Positions 43,851 to 52,915 of a stretch of 56,398 bases of DNA are shown piece by piece. Made by a program: the position numbers and the translations under genes. Source of the stretch: an uncultured Pelagibacteraceae bacterium (lineage in GTDB: Bacteria; Pseudomonadota; Alphaproteobacteria; Pelagibacterales; Pelagibacteraceae); the NCBI GenBank assembly GCA_902572005.1, contig CACGEC010000004.1, positions 1-56,398 on the forward strand. Direction: 5' to 3'. Position 1 is the stretch's first letter. The number at the start of each line of letters is the position of its first letter. The notes beneath the pieces are model-generated. The model was given only the letters and a program-made list of their open reading frames with translations, did no database searches and had not been told where the DNA came from.

Positions 43851-45125
43851 TTAGAATTGTTCAGACTCTGTCGAGCCATCCATTGCTGTCGTCGAACTTT
43901 TTCCGCTACTAATAGTATTTGAAACAGCATCAAAATAAGAAGTACCAACTTCTCTTTGATGTTTAACACTAGTGTAACCATCTTTTTCTCTAGCAAATTC
44001 TTGTTGTTGTATTCTAGAATACGCTGACATACCTTCTTTTTTATATTTCTCAGCTAATTCAAAAATCGCAATATTTTGAGTGTGAAATCCAGCAAGAGTT
44101 ATAAATTGGAATTTGTAACCCATTTTACTAATTTCTTGTTGAAATGATGCAATCTCATCATCTGATAAATGTTTTTTCCAATTAAAAGATGGCGAACAAT
44201 TATAAGCTAAAATTTTGCCTGGAAATTTTTTATGTATAGCGTCAGCAAATTTTTTAGCTTCTTCTAAATTAGGAGTAGCTGTTTCACACCATATTAAATC
44301 CGAATAAGGTGCATATGCTAAACCTCTTGATATTGCTTGATCTATTCCTGCTTTTACATAATAGAAACCTTCTGGTGATCTTTCACCAGTCAAAAATGGT
44401 TTATCATTATCATCATGATCATTTGTAATTAGTTTTGCTGCATTTGCATCAGTTCTAGCCAATATAATTAACGGCACATTAGCTATGTCCGCAGCTAATC
44501 TAGCAGCTTTTAAATTTTTAATCATAGTTCCAGTTGGTACCAAAACTTTTCCACCCATATGACCACATTTTTTTTCACTCGCTAATTGATCTTCAAAGTG
44601 AACTCCAGCTGCTCCTGCTTTAATAAATTTTTTTGCAAGTTCAAACACGTTTAATGGACCACCAAATCCTGCTTCTCCATCCGCAATAATTGGTAACATA
44701 TAATCAACTTTTTTATCTTCAGACATATCACCATCTTTTATTTCCATATGTTGAATTTGATCAGCTCTAATTAGAGCATTATTCATCGACTCAACCAGTT
44801 TTGGAGCGCTATCATAAGGATATAAGGATTGATCAGGATACATCTCTCCAGCACTATTAGCGTCAGCCGCAACTTGCCATCCACTCAAATAAATAGCCTT
44901 TAATCCAGCTTTTGCATGCTGAACCGCATGGTTTCCTGAAAGAGAACCAAGCGTGTTAACATATGGTTCAGAATTTAACAAATTCCATAACTTTGTAGAC
45001 TGATGTTTACACATCGAGTATTCAATTTTAATTGAGCCTCTCAATCTCTCTACTTCTTCTGGAGTATAATCCCTTTTTATTCCTGCAAATCTTTTTAAGT
45101 CGTATGAGATATTTTCTGCGCTCAT
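43851..45125 (-). CDS. aceA: Isocitrate lyase
   Basis: 424 residues. First enzyme of the glyoxylate bypass, splitting isocitrate to succinate and glyoxylate. The catalytic motif KKCGHMGGK lies near residue 187, with [17 protein letters not shown] at the N-terminus, DGEAGFGG (Mg site), ARTDANAA and [13 protein letters not shown]. No malate synthase gene is in the window. A RamB/ScfR-type regulator is divergent upstream, behind a short extra gene and a repeat array, giving a likely control of acetate or C2 use. Confidence 0.97.
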   Translation of the reverse strand: MSAENISYDLKRFAGIKRDYTPEEVERLRGSIKIEYSMCKHQSTKLWNLLNSEPYVNTLGSLSGNHAVQHAKAGLKAIYLSGWQVAADANSAGEMYPDQSLYPYDSAPKLVESMNNALIRADQIQHMEIKDGDMSEDKKVDYMLPIIADGEAGFGGPLNVFELAKKFIKAGAAGVHFEDQLASEKKCGHMGGKVLVPTGTMIKNLKAARLAADIANVPLIILARTDANAAKLITNDHDDNDKPFLTGERSPEGFYYVKAGIDQAISRGLAYAPYSDLIWCETATPNLEEAKKFADAIHKKFPGKILAYNCSPSFNWKKHLSDDEIASFQQEISKMGYKFQFITLAGFHTQNIAIFELAEKYKKEGMSAYSRIQQQEFAREKDGYTSVKHQREVGTSYFDAVSNTISSGKSSTTAMDGSTESEQF

Positions 45126-45189
45126 TATTTTTATCCTGTGCTGTTATAATTTTGCTTGTGAGAAATGAATTAAGTTGAACGAATAAGAT

Positions 45190-45351
45190 TTAATTTGAGT
45201 CGTTTAGGGTCTCAACTAGATCTTTCATTCCACTTGAACCCCAATCACAATGATCATCTCTCATGTAGATTCCTCTGCTATTATGTCTAGCTAAATCCTC
45301 ATGTTTTATGATTTGAGCCTCATTTTCACTGTTTTTTAATTTATCGTTCAT
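45190..45351 (-). CDS. Unannotated 53-residue protein upstream of isocitrate lyase
   Basis: ATG at 45351, TAA ending at 45190, 53 residues. The second half contains RHNSRGIYMRDDHCDWGSSG followed by MKDLVETL; the first half is a charged helix-like region. No membrane segment. It is on the aceA strand, 64 bases before the aceA start, and its start lies at the edge of the repeat array at 45351-45455, so it is probably the first gene of the aceA transcript. The charged/aromatic DDHCDWG motif could bind a metal. No family recognised. Confidence 0.6.
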   Translation of the reverse strand: MNDKLKNSENEAQIIKHEDLARHNSRGIYMRDDHCDWGSSGMKDLVETLNDSN

Positions 45352-45455
45352 GTAAATTTTATAATTTACAGGATTTACAAAATCTACAAAAAAGTAAAAA
45401 ATACTTGTAAATTAAAGAAAATTATTGTAAAAATAAATTTACAAAATTTACAAAT
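45351..45455. promoter_or_regulatory. Array of TTTACAAA-like repeats between the aceA unit and its candidate regulator
   Basis: Nine-base direct repeats: TTTACAGGA (45365), TTTACAAAA (45374) and TCTACAAAA (45383) in tandem; inverted copies TTGTAAAT (45405) and TTGTAAAA (45425); then TTTACAAAA (45438) and TTTACAAAT (45447) in tandem. A further inverted-like TGTAAATTT begins at 45351. They fill the gap between divergent transcripts. RamB-type regulators bind AT-rich TTTGC(A/T)AA-like sites before glyoxylate genes, and a RamB-like protein is encoded next door, so this is a likely operator. Confidence 0.7.
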
Positions 45456-45462
45456 AGAAAAT

Positions 45463-46893
45463 ATGAGTCAATTAAATTTAAAAATTGGTCCAAAAATCAA
45501 GGCTTTTAGAAGACAATTGGGTCTCCAAGCTAATAAACTTGCTGAGGAATTAAACATTTCACCCAGTTATTTGAACCTCATTGAAGGGGGAAAAAGAAAG
45601 ATTGATGGAGATTTGTTATTAAAAATTTGTGAAAAACTTAATATTGAGCTTTCTCAATTAACATCCAAAACGGACATAAATTTAGAAAATACTTTATCAG
45701 AAATATTAGATGATAAGTTGTTTGAAGATTTAGATATTTTAGGCCCAGAAGTAAAAGATCTAGTAGGTACAAATCCCAAGATAGGTAAAGCGATCGTAAG
45801 GTTAGGAGATATTCTTAAAAAGAAAGATCACGAAATGATAAATAAAATTGAGACCATATCTGGCAAAATTGTTGATAATAGAAAAAATTCATTTCCAGGA
45901 GAAGTTATTTCAGACTTTTTACAAGAAAATAAAAATTACTTTCCTAAGCTAGAAGATTTTGCAAATAAAGTTTTTGAAAAAGTACAAAAAAATAACAGGA
46001 CTAGATACATTGCTTTATGTGATTATTTAAAATCAGAATATGGGATAACGGTTAAAGATGTAATACCAGAGGAGGACAAACCCTTTTCAAAACTTTATCG
46101 AAAAAATAAAAAAGAATTACTTTTGAGTGATTATAGTTCTTTAGAAACAAAAAAGCTTCATGCAGCAGCACAAATAGCCCAAGAAGGAGCAGATAAAGAA
46201 ATTGAAAATTATTTATCCAAATTTACATTTCCATCAGATGAGTCAAAAAAATTAACTAAAGTTGCTTTATTAAATTACTGTGGTGCTGCTATTTTAATGC
46301 CGTATAAATTTTTTCATACGGAATGTAAAAAACTTAAATATGATTTAGAATTATTACAAAATACTTTTGCCACTTCGTTTGAGCAAGTTGCACATAGAGT
46401 TACATGTTTACAGGATCCAAAACTCCCAGGTATTCCATTTCATTTCCTTAGAGTTGACATGGCTGGAAATATTTCTAAAAGATTTTCATTGTCCGGAATT
46501 GAAATACCAAGATACGGTGGTGCATGTCCAAGGTGGAATGTTTATTCAGCACTTACAAGACCAGGCGTTATTCAAGCTGCAGTAAGCAAAATGACGAATG
46601 GTGAAAAATATGTTTGTATTGCAAGAACTGTTGAAAAAGGTATAGGAAGATTTGGCCAATCAAAAAGTATCTTATCTATTGGACTTGGTTGTGAAGCAAA
46701 ATATGCAAAAGATTTTGTTTACACAGAAAACATAAATATTAATGATAAATCTTCTGAGATACCGATTGGAGTATCATGTAGAACTTGTGATAGATTAGAT
46801 TGCTCGCAGAGAGCTTTTCCTCCATTACATAAAAAGTTTGATGTTGATATCAATTCAAGGGGTGTTTCTGTTTATGTTGGTGATAAAAATTAA
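45463..46893 (+). CDS. XRE-type acetate/short-chain-acyl regulator (RamB/ScfR family)
   Basis: 476 residues. Helix-turn-helix at about 12-66 (LGLQANKLAEELNISPSYLNLIEGGKRKIDG). A middle IrrE/ImmA-like region about 190-330 includes KKLHAAAQIAQEGADKEIENYL and FHTECKKLKYDLELLQNTFATSFEQVAHR. The C-terminal DUF2083 part has ISKRFSLSGIEIPRYGGACPRWN and the cysteine cluster CRTCDRLDCSQRAFPP. RamB relatives control isocitrate lyase and malate synthase; orientation and the repeat array support regulation of aceA here. The start codon is eight bases from the last repeat, so it likely autoregulates. Confidence 0.87.
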   Translation: MSQLNLKIGPKIKAFRRQLGLQANKLAEELNISPSYLNLIEGGKRKIDGDLLLKICEKLNIELSQLTSKTDINLENTLSEILDDKLFEDLDILGPEVKDLVGTNPKIGKAIVRLGDILKKKDHEMINKIETISGKIVDNRKNSFPGEVISDFLQENKNYFPKLEDFANKVFEKVQKNNRTRYIALCDYLKSEYGITVKDVIPEEDKPFSKLYRKNKKELLLSDYSSLETKKLHAAAQIAQEGADKEIENYLSKFTFPSDESKKLTKVALLNYCGAAILMPYKFFHTECKKLKYDLELLQNTFATSFEQVAHRVTCLQDPKLPGIPFHFLRVDMAGNISKRFSLSGIEIPRYGGACPRWNVYSALTRPGVIQAAVSKMTNGEKYVCIARTVEKGIGRFGQSKSILSIGLGCEAKYAKDFVYTENININDKSSEIPIGVSCRTCDRLDCSQRAFPPLHKKFDVDINSRGVSVYVGDKN

Positions 46894-46905
46894 TGTTAAT
46901 ATATT

Positions 46906-47070
46906 ATGCTTAAATTTATAATTCCAGCAGTTGTTATTTTTCTTATTGTTCTATTTTGGGAAAAGATAAATGCTGTAATTTTTAAGAAATTTAACCTTAA
47001 AATTAATTACATTATAATATTTATGTTATTGATAATTTTGGGAATAATAATTGCTTTATTATATTTCTAA
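46906..47070 (+). CDS. Tiny two-segment membrane protein, unknown
   Basis: 54 residues: a first hydrophobic segment IIPAVVIFLIVLFW, a short basic loop (EKINAVIFKKFNLK) and a second segment YIIIFMLLIILGIIIALLYF. A helical hairpin in the inner membrane is likely. It starts 12 bases after the RamB-like regulator, with no clear ribosome-binding site, so it may be co-transcribed. The remaining ~90 bases to the next gene hold nothing I can name. Confidence 0.5.
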   Translation: MLKFIIPAVVIFLIVLFWEKINAVIFKKFNLKINYIIIFMLLIILGIIIALLYF

Positions 47071-47159
47071 TTTTATGAAATTTAAACATAACTCAATTGA
47101 TTAATAATCATATGAGATCTACTTTTTAGAATGTAATTATTAACAAAAAAAAATATAAA

Positions 47160-47732
47160 ATGATCCAAGTTTTAAAAAAAAGATTAAAACCCAGAATTAA
47201 AGCTAGAATAAGAAAAAATAAACAAATTATTAACAAAAATATTGACAACTTTTTCGATTGGATAAAAGGAGCTGAACTAGTTGAGTTAAAAGAATGTAAT
47301 GTAAATGAAGATCCAGTAAGGCCTGAATTAGATAATATTTTTAGACGTAGTTATGGAAGAAAAATTTATGGAGTTCAATATGGAGGAGAAATTCATGCTG
47401 TAATGTGTTTTGCATACACAAATCAAATTCCAAAAAGCGTCGAGGAATTAGATAAATTTAGTCATGATGCTTTTTTACAAAGTGCACAAAGAGACCAAAA
47501 TGTAGGAAAGATTGCGATTGCTTATACTGTATGGTCCAAGAAAAAGGGTGGGGGTAAGTTAATAGTTAAGGAAGTCTTTAAAAAGATTAAAAAATCAAGT
47601 CATCTTAATAGATTGGTTACGCTATCTCCTTTAACTGAAATGGCCACAAAATTTCATAGTAAGAATGGTGCAAAACTTATCCAAGTGAATGAAACAACCC
47701 AGAATTTTGAATATCAAGTTATTAAAAAATAG
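47160..47732 (+). CDS. Putative GNAT-fold acetyltransferase
   Basis: 190 residues. The first ~35 are strongly basic (LKKRLKPRIKARIRKNKQIINKN). The rest resembles a GNAT core: FRRSYGRKIYGVQYGGEIHAVMCFAYTN, IAIAYTVWSKKKGGGKLIVKEVFKKIKK (an acyl-CoA-binding motif A-like turn) and the C-terminal LSPLTEMATKFHSKNGAKLIQ, similar to the FYxKxGF end of GNATs. The substrate is unknown. It is 15 bases before the iron alcohol dehydrogenase gene. Confidence 0.5.
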   Translation: MIQVLKKRLKPRIKARIRKNKQIINKNIDNFFDWIKGAELVELKECNVNEDPVRPELDNIFRRSYGRKIYGVQYGGEIHAVMCFAYTNQIPKSVEELDKFSHDAFLQSAQRDQNVGKIAIAYTVWSKKKGGGKLIVKEVFKKIKKSSHLNRLVTLSPLTEMATKFHSKNGAKLIQVNETTQNFEYQVIKK

Positions 47733-47746
47733 ATATTATCTTTTTA

Positions 47747-48913
47747 ATGATAAAATCTAATTGGAATTATCCTACAAATGTTTGGGTTGGAGAAAATCGT
47801 ATTAAAGATTTGTCCTCAGCTTGCAAAAATCTAAATATTAAAAAACCGTTGTTAGTAACGGATAACAACTTGGCTAAAAGTAAAATAATCTTGAATTCAT
47901 TAAAAATATTAAAAAATGATAATATTTTAGTTGAAGTTTTTTCCGATGTTGTTGGTAACCCCACTGGCACCAATGTAAATGATGGGGTTAAGTTTTTTAA
48001 TAAAAAAAATTGTGATGGAGTGATTGCTTTTGGTGGTGGTAGTGGATTAGATGTTGGTAAAGCAATTGCCTTTATGTCAGGACAAAATTTATCAATATGG
48101 GATTTTGAGGATATTGGAGATAATTGGAAAAAAGCAGACTCAAAAAAAATTGCTCCTATTATTGCTGTACCAACTACAGCTGGAACAGGATCTGAAACAG
48201 GTAGAGCGTCAGTAATTTTAAATGAAGAAACAGGAGTTAAAAAAATAATTTTTCATCCAAAATTTTTACCTTCAATTGTTATTTTAGATCCAACTTTAAC
48301 TATTGAGCTTCCACCAAAAATTACGGCATCAACTGGTATGGACGCGTTAGCTCATAATTTAGAAGCTTACTGTGCCCCAGGTTATCATCCGATGGCAGAT
48401 GGTATAGCTTTAGAGGGAATGAAATTAATCAATGAGTCATTATTAATAGCATTTAAAGATGGCTCTAATATTCAAGCAAGAATGAACATGTTGGCAGCAG
48501 CTAGCATGGGATCTACTGCATTTCAAAAAGGGTTAGGTGCAATTCATTCATTAAGTCATCCAGTAAATGCATTAAATAATATTCATCATGGTTTATCTAA
48601 CGCTATATTTATGCCCTATGTTTTGACCTTTAATAAAGACTCAATAGAAAATAAAATAATAAATATTTCTAAATACTTAGAATTAAAAGACCAATCTTTT
48701 GTAGGATTTATTAATTGGATATTGGATTTAAGAGAAAAATTAAATTTACCACATAAACTATCAGAGGTAATCAAGAAAGAGGATCTTGATATTGAGAAAT
48801 TATCAAAAATGGCTCTAGATGACCCTTCCACATCAACAAATCCAAAGAAAATGTCTATTGACCATATGAAGGATTTGTATGAACATAGTATGGCAGGAAA
48901 ACTATTTAAATGA
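47747..48913 (+). CDS. Iron-containing alcohol dehydrogenase
   Basis: 388 residues, group III ADH. Dinucleotide loop GGGSGLDVGKAIA (about 95-107), VPTTAGTGSETGRASVI, and the metal ligands: Asp and His in TGMDALAHNLEAY, His in LGAIHSLSHPVNA and His in NNIHHGLSNAIFMPYVL. Oxidises an alcohol or reduces an aldehyde with NAD(P). It overlaps the glutamine amidotransferase gene by ATGA, suggesting a shared pathway; substrate unknown. Confidence 0.9.
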   Translation: MIKSNWNYPTNVWVGENRIKDLSSACKNLNIKKPLLVTDNNLAKSKIILNSLKILKNDNILVEVFSDVVGNPTGTNVNDGVKFFNKKNCDGVIAFGGGSGLDVGKAIAFMSGQNLSIWDFEDIGDNWKKADSKKIAPIIAVPTTAGTGSETGRASVILNEETGVKKIIFHPKFLPSIVILDPTLTIELPPKITASTGMDALAHNLEAYCAPGYHPMADGIALEGMKLINESLLIAFKDGSNIQARMNMLAAASMGSTAFQKGLGAIHSLSHPVNALNNIHHGLSNAIFMPYVLTFNKDSIENKIINISKYLELKDQSFVGFINWILDLREKLNLPHKLSEVIKKEDLDIEKLSKMALDDPSTSTNPKKMSIDHMKDLYEHSMAGKLFK

Positions 48914-49707
48914 AAAACCTTAATTTATTGGTTGTCGAAGGAAACTTACAAGAAGAAAATGATATATTTAAATTAAACGGAATTCCTACTCACGCAGAGA
49001 GTTTAAAAGAAAGTCTTTCATATTATACGAATGATTTAAATATTGATGTTTTTAATCCATGTTCAGAAAAAAATTTTGATAAAATCTTACTGAATATTAA
49101 AAAATATGATGGTTTGATTTGGGGTGGAAGTAGCTTAAATATTTATAATGATTGTATAGAAATCAAAAGGCAAATTTCTTTTATGAATGAATGCTTCAAA
49201 AATATAAAAAAAATTCTAGCAATTTGCTGGGGTATGCAAGTTGCGGTTACTGCAGCAGGTGGAAAAGTGAAGAAGTCAGAAAATGGCGCTCATATTGGTA
49301 TCGCAAATAATATAGAAATTAATGAAAATGGAATTAATCATCCTTTATATAGATCAAAAGGTCAAAAGTTTAACTCGCCTGCCTTTAATTTTGATGAAGT
49401 AGTCACTTTACCAGAAGGAGCAATACATTTGGCATCAAATAAGATCAATAAAATACAAAGTATAAATTTTAAATCAGGTATAAGTGATGTTTGGGGCTTA
49501 CAATATCATCCAGAAATCACATATCACAAAATGATTTCATTAATCAAATTTAGGAAAGATAAATTAATTAATACAAGAAAATGCTTTAAAGATGAAAAAG
49601 AAATTCAAGAACATATTAATTTTATTGAAAAAGAGATTAAAGTTTCTGTCACAGAATCCAGAATGCAGGAATTAAAAAATTGGCTAGATTATTTAAAAGC
49701 TGCTTAA
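48910..49707 (+). CDS. Class I glutamine amidotransferase-like protein
   Basis: 265 residues. Triad residues: Cys in LAICWGMQVAV (about 105) and His-Pro-Glu in WGLQYHPEITY (about 200). The layout resembles stand-alone GMP-synthase-like amidotransferases. Such proteins may hydrolyse gamma-glutamyl bonds (PuuD-like) or supply ammonia. Coupling to an alcohol dehydrogenase hints at amino-alcohol or gamma-glutamylated compound use, which is speculation. The 3' end overlaps convergent rhlE-like helicase by four bases. Confidence 0.82.
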   Translation: MKNLNLLVVEGNLQEENDIFKLNGIPTHAESLKESLSYYTNDLNIDVFNPCSEKNFDKILLNIKKYDGLIWGGSSLNIYNDCIEIKRQISFMNECFKNIKKILAICWGMQVAVTAAGGKVKKSENGAHIGIANNIEINENGINHPLYRSKGQKFNSPAFNFDEVVTLPEGAIHLASNKINKIQSINFKSGISDVWGLQYHPEITYHKMISLIKFRKDKLINTRKCFKDEKEIQEHINFIEKEIKVSVTESRMQELKNWLDYLKAA

Positions 49708-51104
49708 TATTTCCTTTTTTTTTTAAACCTTTTAAATGAAAAATTTTTTGGCCTTTTTCTATTTTTAAATTTTTTCTTTGTTTTAAATTTAAATTTCTTT
49801 TTATTAGAATCTTCGGTAAAGTCACTTGAAGATTTCTTATCAAAAAATTTAGGATTATTTGTAAAACCAAATTTTTTCTTTTTATCTTTAAATCTTGATT
49901 TTCTTGAATCGGTTCTTTTAAAGAATTTTTTCTTTTCTTTAAATTTTCTTTCTTTATTAAATGAAGCATTAGGTCTTTTCTTACCTTTGAAATTTTTTTT
50001 ATCTTCACTTTGAAGAGATTTAAAATTTGGATCAATTAATCTTCTGATTGAGCTCCACATTGATCTATCATTTGGTGTAAGAAATGTTAAAGCAGAACCT
50101 TCTTTACCAGCCCTACCTGTTCTTCCAATTCTGTGAATATAATCTTCAGGAACTTGAGGCAGGTCATAATTTATTACATGTTGTATTAAAGGAATATCTA
50201 AACCTCTTGCTGCAACATCTGTTGCAATTAATATTCTGCTTTTACCATTTCTAAATCCTGCAATAACACGGTCTCTTTTACTTTGTCTCAAATTGCCATG
50301 AATAGCATCTGCTGAGTGACCATCATATTTTAAACGTTTAACTATTTTATCTGCTCCATGTTTGGTTTTCACAAAAACCAAAATAGAACCACTTCTTTCA
50401 ACTAATTGATTTATCAATTCATGATATTTTTTATCTTGAGTTACTTGAAATGTTTCTTGTTTAATCTTTTCAATAGGGGTTGATAATGATCCTACAGCTA
50501 TTCTTTCAGGATTGTTTAAATATTTTTCGGAAATTCTTAAAATATTATTTGGTAAAGTTGCAGAAAATAATAAAGTTTGATGATTTTTTGGAATAAATTT
50601 TAAAATTAACTCTATTTGTGGAGTAAAACCCATGTCTAACATTCTATCTGTCTCGTCTAAAACTAAATAAGAGACTTTAGATAGATCTAAACTTTGTCTT
50701 TTTAAATGGTCATTAATTCTTCCAGGTGTGCCAACTATAATTCTTGCTCTTTTTTTTAATTTTTTAAGTTGCTTTTGCATACTTTCACCACCAATTAATA
50801 ATGCATTGCCAATACCTATTTCTCTAACATTTAATTTTAAAACTGTTTGCATTACTTGGCTCGCAAGTTCTCTTGTAGGACAGATAATTAAAGCCATAGC
50901 ATTTTTATCCAAAATTAATTTATTTATCATTGGAATCGTGAATGCTAAGGTTTTACCTGTGCCAGTTTGTGCAGTGCCCAATATATCTTTACCTGTCAAA
51001 CTAACAGGAATTGATTTACTTTGAATAGGCGTAGGCGATTTAAAATCTGCATACTTAATTGAATTCTTAAGTTTATTTTCAATTGGTAAATCGTTGAAGT
51101 TCAT
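49704..51104 (-). CDS. rhlE: DEAD-box RNA helicase, RhlE-like
   Basis: 466 residues. Q motif near YADFKSPTPIQSKSIP, motif I AQTGTGKT, Ia PTRELASQ, II LDETD, III SAT, V ATDVAARGLD and VI HRIGRTGRAG. Motif II reads DETD, not DEAD. The last ~100 residues are an extremely basic Lys/Arg/Phe-rich tail (KKFKNRKRPKNFSFKRFKKK) that should bind RNA. It remodels RNA, for example in ribosome assembly. Single-gene unit. Confidence 0.92.
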   Translation of the reverse strand: MNFNDLPIENKLKNSIKYADFKSPTPIQSKSIPVSLTGKDILGTAQTGTGKTLAFTIPMINKLILDKNAMALIICPTRELASQVMQTVLKLNVREIGIGNALLIGGESMQKQLKKLKKRARIIVGTPGRINDHLKRQSLDLSKVSYLVLDETDRMLDMGFTPQIELILKFIPKNHQTLLFSATLPNNILRISEKYLNNPERIAVGSLSTPIEKIKQETFQVTQDKKYHELINQLVERSGSILVFVKTKHGADKIVKRLKYDGHSADAIHGNLRQSKRDRVIAGFRNGKSRILIATDVAARGLDIPLIQHVINYDLPQVPEDYIHRIGRTGRAGKEGSALTFLTPNDRSMWSSIRRLIDPNFKSLQSEDKKNFKGKKRPNASFNKERKFKEKKKFFKRTDSRKSRFKDKKKKFGFTNNPKFFDKKSSSDFTEDSNKKKFKFKTKKKFKNRKRPKNFSFKRFKKKRKY

Positions 51105-51237
51105 TATTTAGATAAATAGTTTGATTGGATGGATGCTTATATCTTTTTAAAACAAATACAATCAATGTTTTTTAATCATTTATTAGGTCAAAATAGGTAG
51201 TTGAGTACAACTTAAAATTCAATTAAAGTTGATAATT

Positions 51238-52350
51238 ATGCTTAGTTACATTTTACCATTTATAGTGCTAATCCTAGTAGTAGTTTTTATCCATGAATAT
51301 GGTCACTATTACTTTGCAAAAAGATATGGGGTTGGAATTACAGATTTTTCTATTGGGTTTGGTAGAGAGATATTTGGTTGGAATGATAAATCTGGTACAC
51401 GATGGAAAATCTGCTGGATACCTTTAGGTGGATACGTCAAATTTTTTGGTGATAGAAATGTATTTTCACAAGCAGACCAAGAAAAAATTATCCAAAAATA
51501 TAATGAAAAAGATCGTGAAAAATTATTTGTTTTAAAACCACTTTATCAAAGAGTATTAATTGTTTTTGGGGGTCCATTAGCTAATTTTTTGTTAGCTTTA
51601 GTAATTTTTTTTTCTATATATACGTTTATAGGTAAGGATTTTACCCCTGCAGTTATTAATGAAGTTCAAAAAGATAGTCCTGCCATGATTGGTGGATTGA
51701 AGCAAAATGATATTATTTTAGAAATAGATGAAAATGAAGTCAAAAGTATAATGGATGTTTCTAAATATATTACAATGTCTACAGATGATTTTATTAATTT
51801 TAAAGTAAAGCGTTCTTATGAAGAATTAATATTGAAGATAAAGCCTAATATAGTTTTAAGTGAAGATAATCTCGGTAATGAAATAAATAAGAGAATGGTA
51901 GGGATTAAATTGGGTGCATATAACAATGAATTTAACCATGTAAAATTGGGACCTGCACAAGCAATTTATCATGCGGCACATGAAGTTTATTATGTGAGTA
52001 TCTCATCTTTAAAATATATAGGTGCAATGATATTTGGAAAAGCTGATACTTCTCAATTAGGTGGACCAATTAGGATTGCAAAAATATCAGGACAAGTTGC
52101 TGAATTTGGCATTTTAGCTTTTATTAGCATGATGGCTTACATTTCAATAAGCCTTGGTTTGGTTAATTTATTTCCAATACCCTTGTTAGATGGTGGACAC
52201 TTGATGTTTTATGCATTTGAAAAAATATTAGGCCGACCATTATCACAGAAGACACAAGAGGGTTTTTTTCGAATCGGTATGTTTGTATTGCTGTCATTAA
52301 TGTTTTTTACAACCTTTAATGACTTAAAAGATCTTGGATTATTTAAATAA
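51238..52350 (+). CDS. rseP: RseP-type site-2 membrane zinc protease
   Basis: 370 residues from the ATG at 51238 (an in-frame TTG at 51229 is less likely). Zinc motif HEYGH at about 19-23 in the first membrane segment, a PDZ domain about 125-200 (VQKDSPAMIGGLKQNDIILEIDENEV), and LFPIPLLDGGHLMFY with the third metal ligand near 320. Cleaves anti-sigma factors and leftover signal peptides inside the membrane. It usually sits beside bamA or dxr; neither is here. Confidence 0.93.
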   Translation: MLSYILPFIVLILVVVFIHEYGHYYFAKRYGVGITDFSIGFGREIFGWNDKSGTRWKICWIPLGGYVKFFGDRNVFSQADQEKIIQKYNEKDREKLFVLKPLYQRVLIVFGGPLANFLLALVIFFSIYTFIGKDFTPAVINEVQKDSPAMIGGLKQNDIILEIDENEVKSIMDVSKYITMSTDDFINFKVKRSYEELILKIKPNIVLSEDNLGNEINKRMVGIKLGAYNNEFNHVKLGPAQAIYHAAHEVYYVSISSLKYIGAMIFGKADTSQLGGPIRIAKISGQVAEFGILAFISMMAYISISLGLVNLFPIPLLDGGHLMFYAFEKILGRPLSQKTQEGFFRIGMFVLLSLMFFTTFNDLKDLGLFK

Positions 52351-52507
52351 AAAAATTTCTTAAGAATCAACAAAAGCTAGTAAAATCAACACTTTTTTAA
52401 GTTTGTACAATATATTGTGTATAACTTTTGTTTATCTACTAAAAAAAGTCTTGATTTATCAACACTTTTGATAAAAATGGTAATTAACCTAATAAACCGG
52501 AGCTAAA

Positions 52508-52783
52508 ATGAACAAAAAACAATTAGTAGTCAAACTTTCAGGAGCTTTAAATCTAAGTAAAGCAGATGCTGAAAGAACTTTTGACACAATAACCAACACT
52601 ATTTTGGATGCTTTAAAAGGTGATGACTCAGTGAAAATTGCTGGTTTTGGAACTTATAAAGTAGCTAAAAGAAAAGCTAGAGTTGGAAGAAATCCCCGAA
52701 CTGGCGAGCAGATTCAAATTGCTGCTTCACAGAAGGTTAAATTCTTACCAGCAAAAGCTTTAAAAGAAGTATTTAATAGATAA
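52508..52783 (+). CDS. hup: HU-type DNA-binding protein
   Basis: 91 residues. Classic HU/IHF fold: MNKKQLVVKLSGALNLSKADAERTFDTI, GDDSVKIAGFGTYKVAKRKARVGRNPRTGEQI (the DNA-binding arm with its conserved Pro) and FLPAKALKEVFN. Nucleoid protein that bends DNA. The 157-base leader is A/T-rich; TTGATT at about 52454 followed by TAAAAA could be its promoter, but I am not sure. A strong terminator follows. Confidence 0.95.
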   Translation: MNKKQLVVKLSGALNLSKADAERTFDTITNTILDALKGDDSVKIAGFGTYKVAKRKARVGRNPRTGEQIQIAASQKVKFLPAKALKEVFNR

Positions 52784-52790
52784 TTTTTTT

Positions 52791-52822
52791 ACAGCCTTAA
52801 TGTTAAAAAGCATTAAGGCTGT
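52791..52822 (+). terminator. Terminator after HU
   Basis: Perfect 12-bp inverted repeat ACAGCCTTAATG / CATTAAGGCTGT with an eight-base loop TTAAAAAG, eight bases after the HU stop. The T-run lies before rather than after the stem on the plus strand (GTTTCTAT follows), so efficiency may be moderate. Confidence 0.7.
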
Positions 52823-52829
52823 TTCTATA

Positions 52830-52842
52830 TGCAAATTATGCA
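52830..52842 (+). promoter_or_regulatory. TGCA-N5-TGCA palindrome upstream of amt
   Basis: TGCA-AATTA-TGCA, 74 bases before the amt ATG and just after the HU terminator. Identical half-sites and spacing to 13760-13772 and one base different from 15451-15463. All three are next to nitrogen genes (amt, glnA and the gene beside it). A regulator-binding site is inferred. Confidence 0.5.
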
Positions 52843-52915
52843 TACCCAATTTTCCTAATCAACGTTAGTTTTTATTAATAGAAAAAATATAAGAGCTTCT
52901 TAACAGGGAGGTCTT

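Noticed and set aside
45126-45189. Possible glycine riboswitch before aceA
   Set aside because: Glycine riboswitches are known before malate synthase in SAR11, but nothing like the glycine aptamer core is present; the gap between aceA and the 53-residue gene is only 64 bases.
49649-50035. 128-residue minus-strand frame
   Set aside because: Shadow of the basic, low-complexity tail of the DEAD-box helicase in another frame; no independent signal.
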